NCBI GenBank assembly: GCA_020205615.1
Contig: CM035170.1
Location: 59,509,322-59,573,321 of the forward strand
Reading direction: 5' to 3'
DNA: 64,000 bases
DNA from: Panax quinquefolius
Lineage: Eukaryota > Streptophyta > Magnoliopsida > Apiales > Araliaceae
The notes beneath the pieces are model-generated. The model was given only the letters and a program-made list of their open reading frames with translations, made no database searches and had not been told where the DNA came from. Below, piece by piece: positions 22,541-34,149 of the stretch (the first letter of the stretch is position 1; each line of letters opens with the position of its first letter). A program made the translations under genes and the position numbers.

Positions 22541-23247
22541 CTACGGTCCCAACAACGTTGCTTCACCCACCTCATCCTAGCATACTGGATAATGACACTT
22601 TCTTCCATACAACTCCTCAAATGGAGCCATACCAATACTTGCTTGATAACTGTTGTTATAGGAAAACTCCACCAATGGTAAGAACTTGTCCCAACTTCCT
22701 TTGAAGTCAAGGACACAGAGTCTTAATAAATTTTCAAGAGTTTGAATAGTCCTCTCCGACTGCCCGTCCGTTTGAGGATGATATGCTGAACTAAATCGTA
22801 AATCCGTGCCCATAGCTTTTTGAAAACTAACCCAAAATCGTGAAGTGAATCTTGGGTCTCGATCAGAAACTATGGATACTGGCATAACATGCAATCTTAC
22901 AATCTTGTTTATGTACATACGAGCAAGACATTCAAGTGTATAAGTTTCTCGTATCGGTAAGAAATGAGCAAACTTGGTCAATCTATCAACAATGACCCAA
23001 ATTGCATCTATGCCTTGAGAAACCTTGGGAAGACCAGTAACAAAATCCATGGTAATGTGCTCCCACTTCCATTCTAGAATTTCAAGTGGTTGCAATGGAC
23101 CTTTTGGCACTTGATGCTTCGCCTTGACTCGTTGACAAGTTAGACACCTTGAGATAAACCCCGCTCTCTCTCTCTCTCTCTCTCTCTCTTCATATTGCTC
23201 CACCAAAATGTATGTCGAAGATCACGATACATTTTGGTACTCCCATG
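22541..23247 (-). pseudogene. Integrase core and partial zinc-binding domain
   Basis: The minus-strand frame 23,206-22,577 reads [20 protein letters not shown] (second half of the HHCC domain), [21 protein letters not shown] and [13 protein letters not shown], with the DDE residues present, ending ELYGRKCHYPVC. Unlike element A the CxxC pair is intact. Frame is lost before the C-terminal domain. The N-terminal part is damaged by a CT/GA microsatellite at 23,164-23,189 and cut at about 23,247, where an unrelated plus-strand gag begins. RT and RNase H of this copy are not in the window. Confidence 0.88.
23164..23189. repeat. (CT)n microsatellite
   Basis: About 13 CT repeats, located where the paralogue at 8,580 has only GAGAGAGAT, so this is an expansion inside integrase coding sequence. 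Confidence 0.9.
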
Positions 23248-23249
23248 AT

Positions 23250-24315
23250 ACATTTTCGGTTAATGATGAGAGAGGACCAGTAGATCTGATGCAGAGGCTT
23301 ATAGATTTGTTAGAAGAGGCTCTTAGGGGAAGGAATGAACCAGTATCACCCGTTCCCCAAGCATCTCCCATCACAAACTTTAAAGATTTTAAGAGTGTAG
23401 GACCTCTGAAATTCGTAGGAACTACTGACCCGATAGTTGCATGTATAAACATGGATCAAGGAGATTGAAAAAGCTTTCACTATAGCTCGTGTGGGTGAAG
23501 ATCAGAAGATGGTGTTTGCTACGTATATGATGAGGGGATAAGCAAACTATTGGTGGAAGGCTAATCAGCAGAGAGCTGGCAAAGGAACAATAACATGGGA
23601 TAGGTTTAAGACGCTGTTCTTCGAGAATTACTTCCCGAAGAGCATGAAGAATCAAATGGAGGTGAAATTTCTAGAATTAAAATAAGGTGAGATGACGGTG
23701 GCGCAATACGCGGCTAAGTTCAATGAACTAGCGCGATTTGCAGAGCACCAGGTGGGAGATGAGTAAAGGAAGGCGATACACTTCAAGCAAGGGCTGAAGC
23801 CGTGGCTGTATAATAAGGTATCAGTCCTCCAGATTGATTCCTTTGCGACATTATTGGAGAAGGCAATCATTACAGAAGGTGGCAGTGAGGCCTTAAGTCT
23901 ATATCATAAGAAGAAGAAAAACAAGAACACTGGGAGTGAGTATCGTGGAGGAAGCAACAGCGGAGGGAGTAACCCCGGAAAGAGAAAATAGGAAAACAAC
24001 CAAAACAATAATCAAGGTAAGAGTCACCAGGGAAACTTTAAGAAAAGGACTGAAGCTTGTAACAAGTGTGGGAGGAGTCATCAGGAGGAGTGCTGGAAAA
24101 GAAAGAGCGCGTGTTATAATTGCTGTCAAGAGGGGCACATATCGCCAAATTGCCCAAAACTAAAGAAAATCAGGAGATGTTTGGCTTGTGGATCAACAGA
24201 GCACCAGAGAAAGGACTGCCCAAAGAAAGGAAGCGGTGGAATTGGCGGAGGCCAGGGAGGAGGAAGCAAGTTAATGATTAGTAGACCCGTGCAACCCAAC
24301 CGATCAACCGCCTGA
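23250..24315 (+). pseudogene. Gag of second chromovirus (element E)
   Basis: Capsid/nucleocapsid precursor, truncated at the 5' side. Reading across frames: ASPITNFKDFKSVGPLKFVG, then KAFTIARVGEDQK, NYFPKSMKNQMEVKFLELK, GEMTVAQYAAKFNELARFAE and SLYHKKKKNKNTGSEY. A cysteine-rich C-terminus follows: CNKCGRSHQEECW, CYNCCQEGHISPNC and CLACGSTEHQRKDC, i.e. one standard CCHC knuckle flanked by two related clusters. In-frame stops (e.g. VGDE-stop-RKAIHF) and frame changes inactivate it. It is distinct from D1 gag in sequence but has the same architecture. Confidence 0.85.
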
Positions 24316-24900
24316 ACCTTTAACATGACCATCCAAGACGCAGTAGTTGCGAAGGACGTGGTGTCAGGTATAATCTCAATTAATAATATAAATGCTTATG
24401 TATTATTTGATTCGGTGCCACCTGTTCTTTTATATCTGAAGAATTTGCTAGTAAACTTAGTACACCCCGAGAACGTTTAGAAGATTCTTTGAACGTAGAA
24501 GTTGCGAATAAGGAAATAATCCCTGTAGAATACGTTTATCAAAATTATCGCGCAAACATTAGATAACATGAACTGAGCGTAGACTTGATTCCTATTAAAC
24601 TGGGAGAATTTGACGTAATACTGGGAATGGATTGGTTATATAACCATGAAATGGTAATTGACTGTCAGAACAAGCGTGTGAACCTTCAGACTCCTAGTAA
24701 GTCTAAGGTAGTGTTTTATGGTAGCTCATCGCTTAAGAAATCGTGTTGCGTTACGATGATGCAAGCCAATAAATTGTTAAGGAAATGACGTGTAGGTTAT
24801 TTAGCTTACATCGTAGATACTCAGAAAAAGGGAGTAGAAATTAATGCTATATCCGTAGTAAATGAATTTCAAGACGTGTTTCTGGACGATCTGCCTGGTC
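24316..24900 (+). pseudogene. Protease of element E
   Basis: NMTIQDAVVAKDVVSGIISI and NAYVLFDS mark the start. The active-site region is damaged: LFDS is followed by a frameshift where GATCSFIS-like residues would be expected. Then come EEFASKLSTPRERLEDSLNV, a stop in place of a residue before HELSVDLIPIK, and EFDVILGMDWLYNHEMVID, the closing motif of the fold. NEFQDVFLDDLPGLPLDREI is the standard linker into RT. Confidence 0.8.
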
Positions 24901-25715
24901 TTCCGTTAGACAGAGAAATCAAATTTGTAATAGACTTAGCACCGGGAATGACACCGATTTCGAAAGCTTCCATATCGAATGGCGCCGGTAGTAATGAAGG
25001 AATTGATGGTACAACTCCAAGAGCTATTGGATAAGGGTTACATTCGACTGAGTGTGTCTCCTTGGGGAGCACCAGTGTTATTCGTTAAGAAAAAGGACGG
25101 ATCGATGATGCTCTGTATTGATTATCGAGAATTGAACAGAGTAACGATCAAGAACAGATATTCGCTACCGAAGATAGACAACTTATTTGATCAACTGAAG
25201 GGACCAAAATGTTTCTCGAAGATAGACCTACAGATAAGATATCACCAACTAAAAGTGCGAGATGAGGACATACCAAAGACTGTGTTTCGAACCCGTTATG
25301 GGCATTACGAGTTTTTTGTAATGTCATTTGGTTTGACTAATGCTTCGGCAACATTTATAGACTTGATGAACCGAGTCTTCAAGCCATTCTTAGATAAATT
25401 CATAGTAGTTTTCATCGATGACATTTTGATATACTCGAAGATAGAGGAAGAACACGCCGAACATCTAAAGATTGTTTTGGAGGCACTACGGAAGGAAAAG
25501 ATGTATGCAAAATTTCAAAGTGTGAATTTTGGATGAAGAATGTTCAATTCTTAGGCCATGTTGTGGATGAGAATGGAATCTCAGTAGACCCCGCAAAGGT
25601 CGAAGCGGTAAGTAATAGGGAACAACTTAGAACACCGACGGATGTGAGAAGTTTCTTAGGGTTAGCTGGGTACTATCGAAGATTCATCTAAGATTTTTCT
25701 AAGATAGCAACCCCG
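24901..25715 (+). pseudogene. Reverse transcriptase of element E
   Basis: The open stretch 24,979-25,536 contains [55 protein letters not shown] (the usual SG of SGYHQ is replaced by IR), [20 protein letters not shown] and [10 protein letters not shown] with both catalytic aspartates. A frameshift follows KMYAKFQ. The thumb and connection ([29 protein letters not shown]) continue in another frame. The gene is close to consensus and probably younger than element A, but dead. Confidence 0.9.
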
Positions 25716-26105
25716 TTGACTAACCTGACGAGGAAGACGGTGAAATTTGTATGGACTGACAAATGCGAAGAGAGTTTTCAAGAATTGAAGAAGAGATTGA
25801 GTGAAGCGCCTATGTTATCACTACCAGATGATGCGAGAAATTTTGTGGTGTATAGTGACGCATCGCACAAGGGACTTGGTTGTGTGCTCATACAACACGA
25901 TAAAGGCATTGTGTATGCATCACGACAACTAAAAGATTACAAAAAACGATACCCTACTCACGACTTAGAGTTAGCGGCAGTAGTTTTTGCGTTAAAGATA
26001 TGGAGGCATTATTTGTACGGAGAGAAATGTGAGAAATACACGGACCACAAAAGTCTAAAATATATCTTCACATAGAAAGAGTTGAATATGCGTCAGAGAA
26101 GGTGG
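25716..26105 (+). pseudogene. RNase H of element E
   Basis: [20 protein letters not shown] precedes [58 protein letters not shown] and [12 protein letters not shown]. The active-site acidic residues are kept. A TAG stop follows IFT where the family has Q, then [10 protein letters not shown] and a second stop. Confidence 0.9.
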
Positions 26106-27311
26106 TTATAATTGATCAAAGATTATGACTACGATATTCCTTATCACCCGGGGAAGGCAAACGTAGTTGTCGACGCTCTGAGCAGGAAAAGAAGGGAGAA
26201 ATTGTTTCAATTGACGACTCAGGAAGAGTTAATAAGAGAAATGGAGAAATTGGAAATAGAGGTAAAGGGACCCGAGAGGTCTGGAAGGAAGTTATTTGTA
26301 ATGGAAGCTTGTCCGACATTGTTGGATAGAGTAAAAGAAGCACAGGAGAAAGATGAAGAATGTGAGAAGATCAGGAAAAGGATTACAGAAAATAAGGAAG
26401 AGAAATTTCGAATAGATAAAGACAGTATCTTAAGATTTGAAGAAAGAGTGTGGGTGCCAGCGGTAACTGAGTTAAGAGAAGAAATTTTGCACGAGGCATA
26501 CAATACGACGTATTTCATTCATCCGGGAGGCACTAAGATGTACCGAGACTTGAGCCAACATTTTTGGTGGCCTAATTTGAAACGGGAAGTCGTAGAGTGC
26601 GTTAGTAGATGTTTAACTTGCCAACGCGTAAAAGTAGAGCATCAACGGCCGAGTGGCTTACTACAACCATTGGAAATACCGAAGTGGAAATGGCAGCATA
26701 TTATGATGGATTTCGTGGTAGGACTTCCAGTTACGCAGAAAGGTTATGATGCCATTTGGTTTATCGTGGATCGACTTATAAAGACCGCACATTTTTTACC
26801 GGTCAAGATCCGCTATAGTTGAAATCAGTTAGCGAGTCTGTACGTAAAGGGGATTATTTCACGACATGGAGTGTCGGTGTCAATTGTCTCTGATCGAGAC
26901 CCGCGCTTCACATCAAATTTTTGGAAAAGCTTACAAGAGAGGATGGGAACGCAGTTGAGGTTGAGTACCGCTTATCACCCTTAGACAGACGGACAAAGTG
27001 AGCGAACTATACAAACTCTAGAAGACATGTTTAGGACTTACATGATGGACTTCAAGGGAAATTGGGACGACCACCTACCCTTAATTGAATTTGCGTATAA
27101 TAATAGTTACCATGCGAGTATCGGCATGCCACTGTACGAAGCTCTTTACAGAAGAAAGTGCAGAACGCCATTATATTGGGACGAAGTCGGAGAGCGACGA
27201 ATACTCGGACCAGAGTTAGTACAACAAACCACAGACGTGGTGACAGTGATAAGAGCCAGACTAGTAGTACCTCAAGATTGTCAGAAGAAATACACAAATT
27301 TGCATCGGTAG
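26106..27311 (+). pseudogene. Integrase of element E
   Basis: The first open part (26,112-26,822) holds the linker ANVVVDALSRKRREK, the zinc-binding region (IHPGGTKMYRDLSQHFWWP, CLTCQRVKVEHQ) and the first catalytic Asp in HIMMDFVVGLP. After a TGA stop the frame continues [16 protein letters not shown] (second Asp). A stop replaces Q in AYHP-stop-TDG, then [11 protein letters not shown] (Glu) and LIEFAYNNSYHASIGM, YWDEVGERRILGPELVQQTT complete the core. The DDE triad is intact across the frame; two nonsense changes separate the pieces. Confidence 0.9.
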
Positions 27312-27745
27312 GACCGAGATTTTAAAGTCAGCAGTTTCGTATTTTGAAGGTATCTACATGGAAGGGAAAAATCCGTTTCGACAAGAAAGGAAAACTGAGT
27401 CCAAGATTCATAGGACCGTTCGACATACTGAAGCGAGTGGGCGAAGTGGTGTACAAAGTTGCATTACCACCCGAGTTGGAGCACATCCATAACGTGTTTC
27501 ACATATCCGTGTTACATCCGTACAAGCCAGACTATAAACACGTGATTTCTTACGAACCCATTCAAGTGGAGAAGAACTTAGCATATGAAGAAATTCATGT
27601 CCAGATTCTAGATAGGAAATAACAAACTTTAAGACACAAAGTCATTTCTTCTGTAAAAGTACTTTGGCATAACCACAATGTCGAGGAGGCAATGTGGGAG
27701 TTAGAAGATAGGATAATGAGGGATTATCCTCATCTGTTTGTGTAA
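27312..27745 (+). pseudogene. Integrase C-terminal domain and chromodomain of element E
   Basis: KGKIRFDKKGKLSPRFIGPF, VVYKVALPPELEHIHNVFHI, SVLHPYKPD, then after a stop (ILDRK-stop-QTLRHK) VISSVKVLWHNHNVEEAMWE and DYPHLFV-stop. This is the tail characteristic of plant chromoviruses. It is followed by an oversized polypurine tract and the 3' LTR. Confidence 0.85.
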
Positions 27746-27776
27746 CCTTGTAGCAATTTTGAGACGAAATTTTTAT

Positions 27777-27799
27777 AAGGGTGGGGGGGGGGGGGAGGA
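27777..27799 (+). other. Polypurine tract of element E, expanded G run
   Basis: AAGGGTG followed by a run of 14 or so G, then AGGA, immediately before the LTR start TGTAATACCCG. The second-strand primer site usually has far fewer G; slippage has probably lengthened it. Confidence 0.75.
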
Positions 27800-30142
27800 T
27801 GTAATACCCGAGAATTTCCACATCTTATTAAATGAATATATACATGGAAATAAATATTTATTTGACTATAAATGTTAATGTTTTTTAAGTTGAGTAATTA
27901 AATTGATTCGCATTGGATTAATACCAATTAAGAAGTGTGAAAATGTGATGAGAATTTGTGAAGTGCCTTGTGTGGCATAATGTAAACTGAGGAAATTCAC
28001 TAAGCGAGTTAAAAGAGAACTAGGAAGGTTATTTGTGTATGATTATGTGATTCTGTATAAGGAATGAATACACTCTTAGAATAGCAATATCACTCATGTG
28101 GACGTTAATTTATGTAATGTAAAACTAGTATGGCGGTAGAAGTTAGAACTGGATTGAAGCTAAACCGGTTTAGCCTCGCTAGGGTCAAGTAGCAATTGCT
28201 CTTATCCCAAAGAAGATAGACTAGCTAGCGATTCTTGCCAAAGGTCGATTTGAGAAAATTAGTTTTCTTCTATAAAAATGAAATGAAACACTTATGCATT
28301 ATGTGTGACATTAATAAAAACCATACAATAGGAGTATATTGCAATGACATGAGGTACCTAGTAGTAAAATGAAATCCCATGTAGTTGTAATAAAGAATTA
28401 ACTAAACTTCTGTGTATTCTAGAAACTGGGAAGGAAATTAATTGTTTAAATAAACATTGGTATTAAATAATGTTATAATGTGGTTATGTGAGTAGTAAAA
28501 ATAATTATGGGGGATACCCGGATAATAATACCAAACTGCGTTATTTTATTACGTGTATTTAATGTACATGGATTATATGATGTGAGTATATAATTAATTC
28601 TTAATTTCCTAATATGGTAGCAATTGAACCTTAATATTACATTATGAGAATTAAAAGGAACCAAACCAAGCCTTAGATGATCAAATGCTGAGATATTTGC
28701 TCTTGTCCCAAATAAAGTGTCAAAAAAGTACATGAACAATAACTTTAAGCTAAAATATGTAACTTCCAAATGGCTAAGTGTAGGTGATGATGGCTAAGCA
28801 AATGGTGGTTGGCCAACTCTTGAATAACCATTGTTTCCTTCCAAAACACCATGGATACTAACTTTCATGTAAACCCTAAATTCAGTCCAAGTTTCCTTTA
28901 TAAATAGAAGCTTCAATTTCAGTTTTTGGTTTCTTGTAATTGTCTTATGATTCTAAGTTTGAGTAGTTCTAAGTTGCTGAGCATATTATAGAAGCATACT
29001 CAGAGTGTAGGAAGTCCAATTCAAGCTTAAGAAGGTATAAACCCTAGTTATGTTCTTGAAATGGGTTTTGATAAATTCTTGAAATTATTTAAATTTCTAT
29101 GTCAATTGATATGAATTAACATGTTATAATGTGTTTAAAAAGTTTAATTACATGTATGAACCCTTTAATGATGGTTTGGAACTAGCTTAAATCGTTGGAA
29201 ATCAAGTTGGGTGATACTCGCAAAATGTAGTCATTTCTTCGCTTACGATTTTGACGCGGCATGCAATCGCTACCTATTTATACTAGGGTGCAAATGTGAA
29301 CATTGCACCATACCTCAAAACCAGTTGCTGGATTCTGTTATGCTAGGTTATTGCTAATATGGTATTATAGCTTATGTACACATGAAAAAGAGGTATGCCA
29401 TGTGTTATAAGGTTTCCTTATGAGTTATGAAGTGTCCAACATGATTTAGTAGAAGATCTTTAACAAGGACTTAGAGTTTTGAAAACAAACTTTGTTAAAA
29501 TTCATGTTCTGCAGCTTTTGAGCTTAGTAGTCTACACACATGACTGATTTCACACATAAATAAGCATGATATATGATTCATAGTTCCTTTATTCATGACC
29601 ACCTTATTAGGCTTTGTGTTAGAGAATTTTTCAAGAAAAAGCTTAGTATAGTAAGCTAACATGCATGACTACTACATGATATACATTCTGATCTTACGAA
29701 CGTGTTAACATGACTTGACTACATATGATAAGAGCTTTAAAGTTGCCTTGTATGTGTTAAATTATGTTGTTCAAGTTTAAAAGGATTTCAAAAGTAAACT
29801 TGGATATGTTTTCAAGCCAAGTGCATTAAGTATGGGTAGTTAAGTTCTTAGAATCTAAAATAACATGTTTACATTCTCTATGTCTCTAAGCATGACTCTT
29901 ATGTGTTTGATATAACGGTAGTAAACCAAACATGAGTTTAAAGCATGATTCAAAATGTTAAACAATGACAATTGTGAATAAACAATATGAACACTATAAG
30001 CATGAGTATTAACAGATTGTGTAATATCTCTATGTGGACATATAGCCAAGTTATAAGATATGGTAACCACTTGATCTTGTTATGCTTTAATACCATGTAA
30101 GTTGTAAGCTAAAACTTGTAAAAGTGAACTCAAGAATGGTCA
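27800..30142 (+). mobile_element. 3' LTR of element E, 3'-truncated
   Basis: Starts TGTAATACCCGAGAATT right after the polypurine tract. U3 carries a TATA box at 28,899, followed by sequence ending in AAGGTATAAACCCTAGTT, like the R/U5 of the other LTRs. It is interrupted at 30,142 by the end of a minus-strand LTR. The 'gctcaccct' block usually found several hundred bases before the end of the related LTRs has not been reached, so the U5 end is missing. No gene is visible; open frames are short and without family resemblance. Confidence 0.8.
28899..28906 (+). promoter_or_regulatory. LTR TATA box
   Basis: TATAAATA followed by GAAGCTTC, about 1.1 kb into the LTR. Confidence 0.6.
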
Positions 30143-33100
30143 TGTGACGCCCCCCAAATTCGGGTTACCTGAACCCCGAGTTTGGTGCTCACGGTTCATA
30201 ATATAATAACATCTAACTACCCATTCATTTATAAGTAGCAATACATATCACATTAATAGATGATGGTAATACATTCGTCCCAGGTTATCTAACCTTAATA
30301 TTATAAACATACCATTTAGATATACAAAAAGGGTTTGCAAACATAACATAATAATAATGTTATTCATAACTATTCCAACATAAGACCTTTACCCTTGTTC
30401 TTCACATCACCTCCTTCCTCTTCTTCCCTAGCTGAAATGTTTTATTTAGCAAGGGTGAGCAACAAATTTGCCCGCAAGTTAAGACATACAATGAATGTAT
30501 AAGAATCAATAATAACATACTATCTAATTTGATAAGATAACACCAAAGTTCGGTGAACTTTGAAATAGCTGAACAATTTGTTAATTATTAACACGTCTTC
30601 TCGCATTCTATGCAACACAATAATCTAATAATGAAAGAGTACAACGCTTTCAAAGTTTCTACGATATTCTATTGAATAAGCAGGAATCAATTCTACGCAT
30701 TAACAAAGTGGAATGTTTTCCTAATTTATGCTGAATGATTCATTGGATCTTGAACTTCTCTTCTCGAGTAACAATCAAATATTTAACTTTGATATACCCA
30801 GGTGTATCAGATAACCATATAGATTAAATTATACCCCTCTACAAGTACTTAGAGCGGCCAACTCCTTGTACCCTATATTATGCATAATACTTACACGCAC
30901 GCAAAGGCCGAATATACAACCAAAAATATTCCCTTTATATAAAAGGTTTTTCTTCTCAGTCTTATAATCAGAGTTTGATTTAACAACAAAATACTATGAT
31001 TTTAATATCTAATCACTTCTTGATCAAGCCGAATTAATTGGCATCGATCTGTCAATAATAATTGTGTTCTCTTCTCGAACCTATCAAGTTCTAACAAATG
31101 TTCGTCTAGCCAAAATAATTAGCTAAGACATTTCTCAACACAATTCGATAATAGACATGAATTATCTGTACTATCAATAATAGCTTCTACGGATGTAAGT
31201 ATCCAACAACAAATAATCTCCAAGTATATTCTCAGAATCACTAATTCAATTTGAATTAATAAACATGCACTAACTGTGAATAATCAACAAAAAGTCTCAG
31301 ACGTGGTCTAATTAACAATAATTAACCACCATAATATTTAAAAAGTACTAACTCAAGGTTGAGTTAAGGAAACTTGTCTTCCGCGTTGATTACTGCTACA
31401 CAATATACTTATCTGCGTTCACAAGACCTATAATCACAATATCAGTCTCACAATTAGAACAATAAATCATAACACGAATTAATGTAATTTATAGTCAATC
31501 TTTCTCCTAGGCACATTACTACATAGCCACATCAGTGTTTATAACGTATATAAACACTCATCAAGTCTAACTAGTTCGGTCTGGTTGGACTTCAGTCTAT
31601 TCTCGGTGTATTGGTCACCCTATCCGACAATTAACACATTTATTGGCACTTAAACTCAGTCTCAAAGCTTCAACATTACATTAGATAAGTCATATATCAT
31701 TTATAATATTTTTCGGAAGCTTTTAGTAATTTATAAACAATTATTATAATTTATAATAATTTTTCAAACACTAAAATCATTTTTAAATGATTTAATTACT
31801 GATTAATTCCATCATCATTAATATTTAATAATATTAAAATATTAATGACATACTTATCAAAATATTAAAGTTATTTATAATAACTTAATTTTTTTAAATC
31901 ATCTATATTCTATTTAAATGATTTTAAAGTAATTAAAATAATTTTTAAACCATCACCATTAATATTTAAATATTAATGAAATTATTATCAAAATATTAAA
32001 AGTCATTAATTATAACTTCAAATATTATTATATCACTTTCCTCATTTTAAATCAATAAAACCATATTTAACTCATTTATTTAATATCATAATTAAATAAA
32101 TTTAATATCATTAATATTAATTTATTAATGAGAATTTTCCAAAAATATTGAAAATTACATTTTATAATTCAAAATATTTTTAAACACTTTATTCTTATTT
32201 AAAATGATTTTTATAATATTATAATCATTTTTCTTTAATTTATTTAATATACTAATTAAATAAATTAAATACCATTAATATTCAAATAATTATAAATATT
32301 AATAAAAAATATCACAAATTATAACAAGTTAATTTTCATAATTAAAATAATTTTTAAAACCATTTTTGTAATTTTTTAGAATTTATTTCTATTTTAATCA
32401 ATTTCCGGAAAATCAAAAAATAGAAAGTAAATAAATCATCGTTATAGCCTATAGCGACGCTTTTTGTCGCTGTAGGTGTTTTTGGGCTCAAGAACACTGA
32501 CAGTCAGTGTTCAAGGGTTCTCGTTTGACCACCTTTGATTCTCAGTGTAATGCGTTTCTAGGGCAAGCTTGAGCATCCATCGTGTAGTGTTTATGTAACT
32601 CTACAAGTTCCAACACTTAGTTTGGTAATACTACATCATATCAAGGAGATCTGTGTCTCCAAAGTGCTTGTCAGAGTGTTCCTGGGTTTTTTGGGTAACC
32701 CATAAACCCAGGAAGTTCGTGGTGCCACTTTCAAGCCCACTTAATCAGGTGCTCCGGTCATTAGTTAAGTGTTCTCATGGTCCAAATGTGTAGTTCGCAT
32801 GTCATAGAACATGTATATAAGAACAGATCAGCCCAACTACATCACATGTTCCAGATTAAGCTTGGTCAAACCCTGTCAGAGGGCTTGTTCATCCGATTTT
32901 TGGGAATTCCAGAAACTGCAATCGTGACCGAATGGCCTAGTTTGACCTCTCACTACACTCGATCTGTTGACTGTTTGTGGGATCTAAAGTCCATATAACA
33001 GGCTATAATCTAGATATAATAACATCATCAAGGAAAATAACACCTGACAGATCTGGGGCTAACAAAATCCTGTCAGGCACTGAAAACGAGTTTCTAGGTT

Positions 33101-34077
33101 GCCCAGAAACTCTTGGTCATGCTCGGTCAATGGGTTTTGACCATGAATAACCTACAATTTGGATATGGAATGGTTGTGATTCCACTTCCATATCAAAGAG
33201 CTCATGTCAGACTACAGATCTAAAACATAAAACAACAAAAATCATGAACAGAGAAGAATCCGTGGCTCCTGACATTAGCTTGTCAGACCACAAATAATGT
33301 TCTTGAGCAGTTTTGAAAAACTTCATTTTTAAAGCCATTTGATGCTATAGATCTGTGATGTATCATCATAGATAATCCTATAACATCCTCTAGCATGAAT
33401 CTAAACACATAAACATGAATTTTTTCTTAGCATACAAGATCAAATGGTGAGTTAGGGTTTATACCTCTCTTGTCCAATCCTTGATCTTTGATCTCCTTAA
33501 CTAATCTTAGTGTTTCTAGGGGTTATAATGTGACTGAATCACTTAAGAAATTCGAGGTTTGGAGAGAGAAATGTGGGTTGAGTGTTTGATAGCAAAATAA
33601 GCAAAATGCTAGACTTTTTTTCTCTCCCTCTAATCTATATATAATATGATATGAAGTATATGACTGATGAATTGGACTGATTTTTTGGAGTTTATGAGTC
33701 ACAATGTCAATAATAGTTGGTTACCAACTCCCAATTTGGCAAGATTTACAAGTTACCAATTAAAGAAATCTAAAAAGGGCATTTTGGTCATTGAACATGT
33801 AAGTTTAATAGCATATAGGTAACTTGCCAAACCCTTAGGGTTTAACCTAAGGTTCTAACCCTTAGGGTTTAACCCTAAGCTTCTAACCCTTAGGTTTTAC
33901 AATTTTAGTTTCTAGAATTTTTTAATTAGCGTTTTAAAATAGAAAATTAACTTCTAAAATATAATTAGGGTTTCCTAATTATATTAAAGGTTACTAACCA
34001 CATTAGTCATGCTAATTAGAATTAGGGTTTCCTAATTAGGGTTTAAGATTACCAAATTAAAAATTAGGGTTTCCCGG
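30143..34077 (-). mobile_element. Solo LTR of family C, cut by the Tat element
   Basis: About 3.9 kb on the minus strand, beginning CCGGGAAACCCTAATTTT at 34,077 (the expected first bases TGTAATA are missing) and ending GGGGGGCGTCACA at 30,143. It shares end blocks with the LTRs ending at 2,894 and 60,863. The left flank is GGTCA (30,138-30,142). A TATA box and GA-rich leader lie near 33,600-33,640. Long A/T-rich stretches (31,700-32,450) contain no gene. Palindromic units occur at 32,681-33,112. Confidence 0.75.
33636..33643 (-). promoter_or_regulatory. LTR TATA box
   Basis: The minus strand reads TATATATAGATTAGAGGG, then a GA-rich stretch (gagagaaaaaaag), a plausible U3/R boundary. Confidence 0.5.
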
Positions 34078-34149
34078 TGTGGACACTCAAAATTTTCTCA
34101 CACACCTCGCTACTAACATCATAGAGGGGCAAATTTGTCTTTAGAGATA

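Noticed and set aside
32777..32998. 73-codon plus-strand ORF as a host gene
   Set aside because: It lies inside the palindromic repeat region of a minus-strand LTR, with no family resemblance or conservation of the frame in the related LTR at 55,638.
33819..33900. Interstitial telomere repeat (CCCTAAA-like runs, also 55,915-55,985)
   Set aside because: The units are irregularly spaced, face both directions and form palindromes such as CTTAGGGTTTAACCCTAAG. This is A/T-rich LTR sequence, not a head-to-tail TTTAGGG array.
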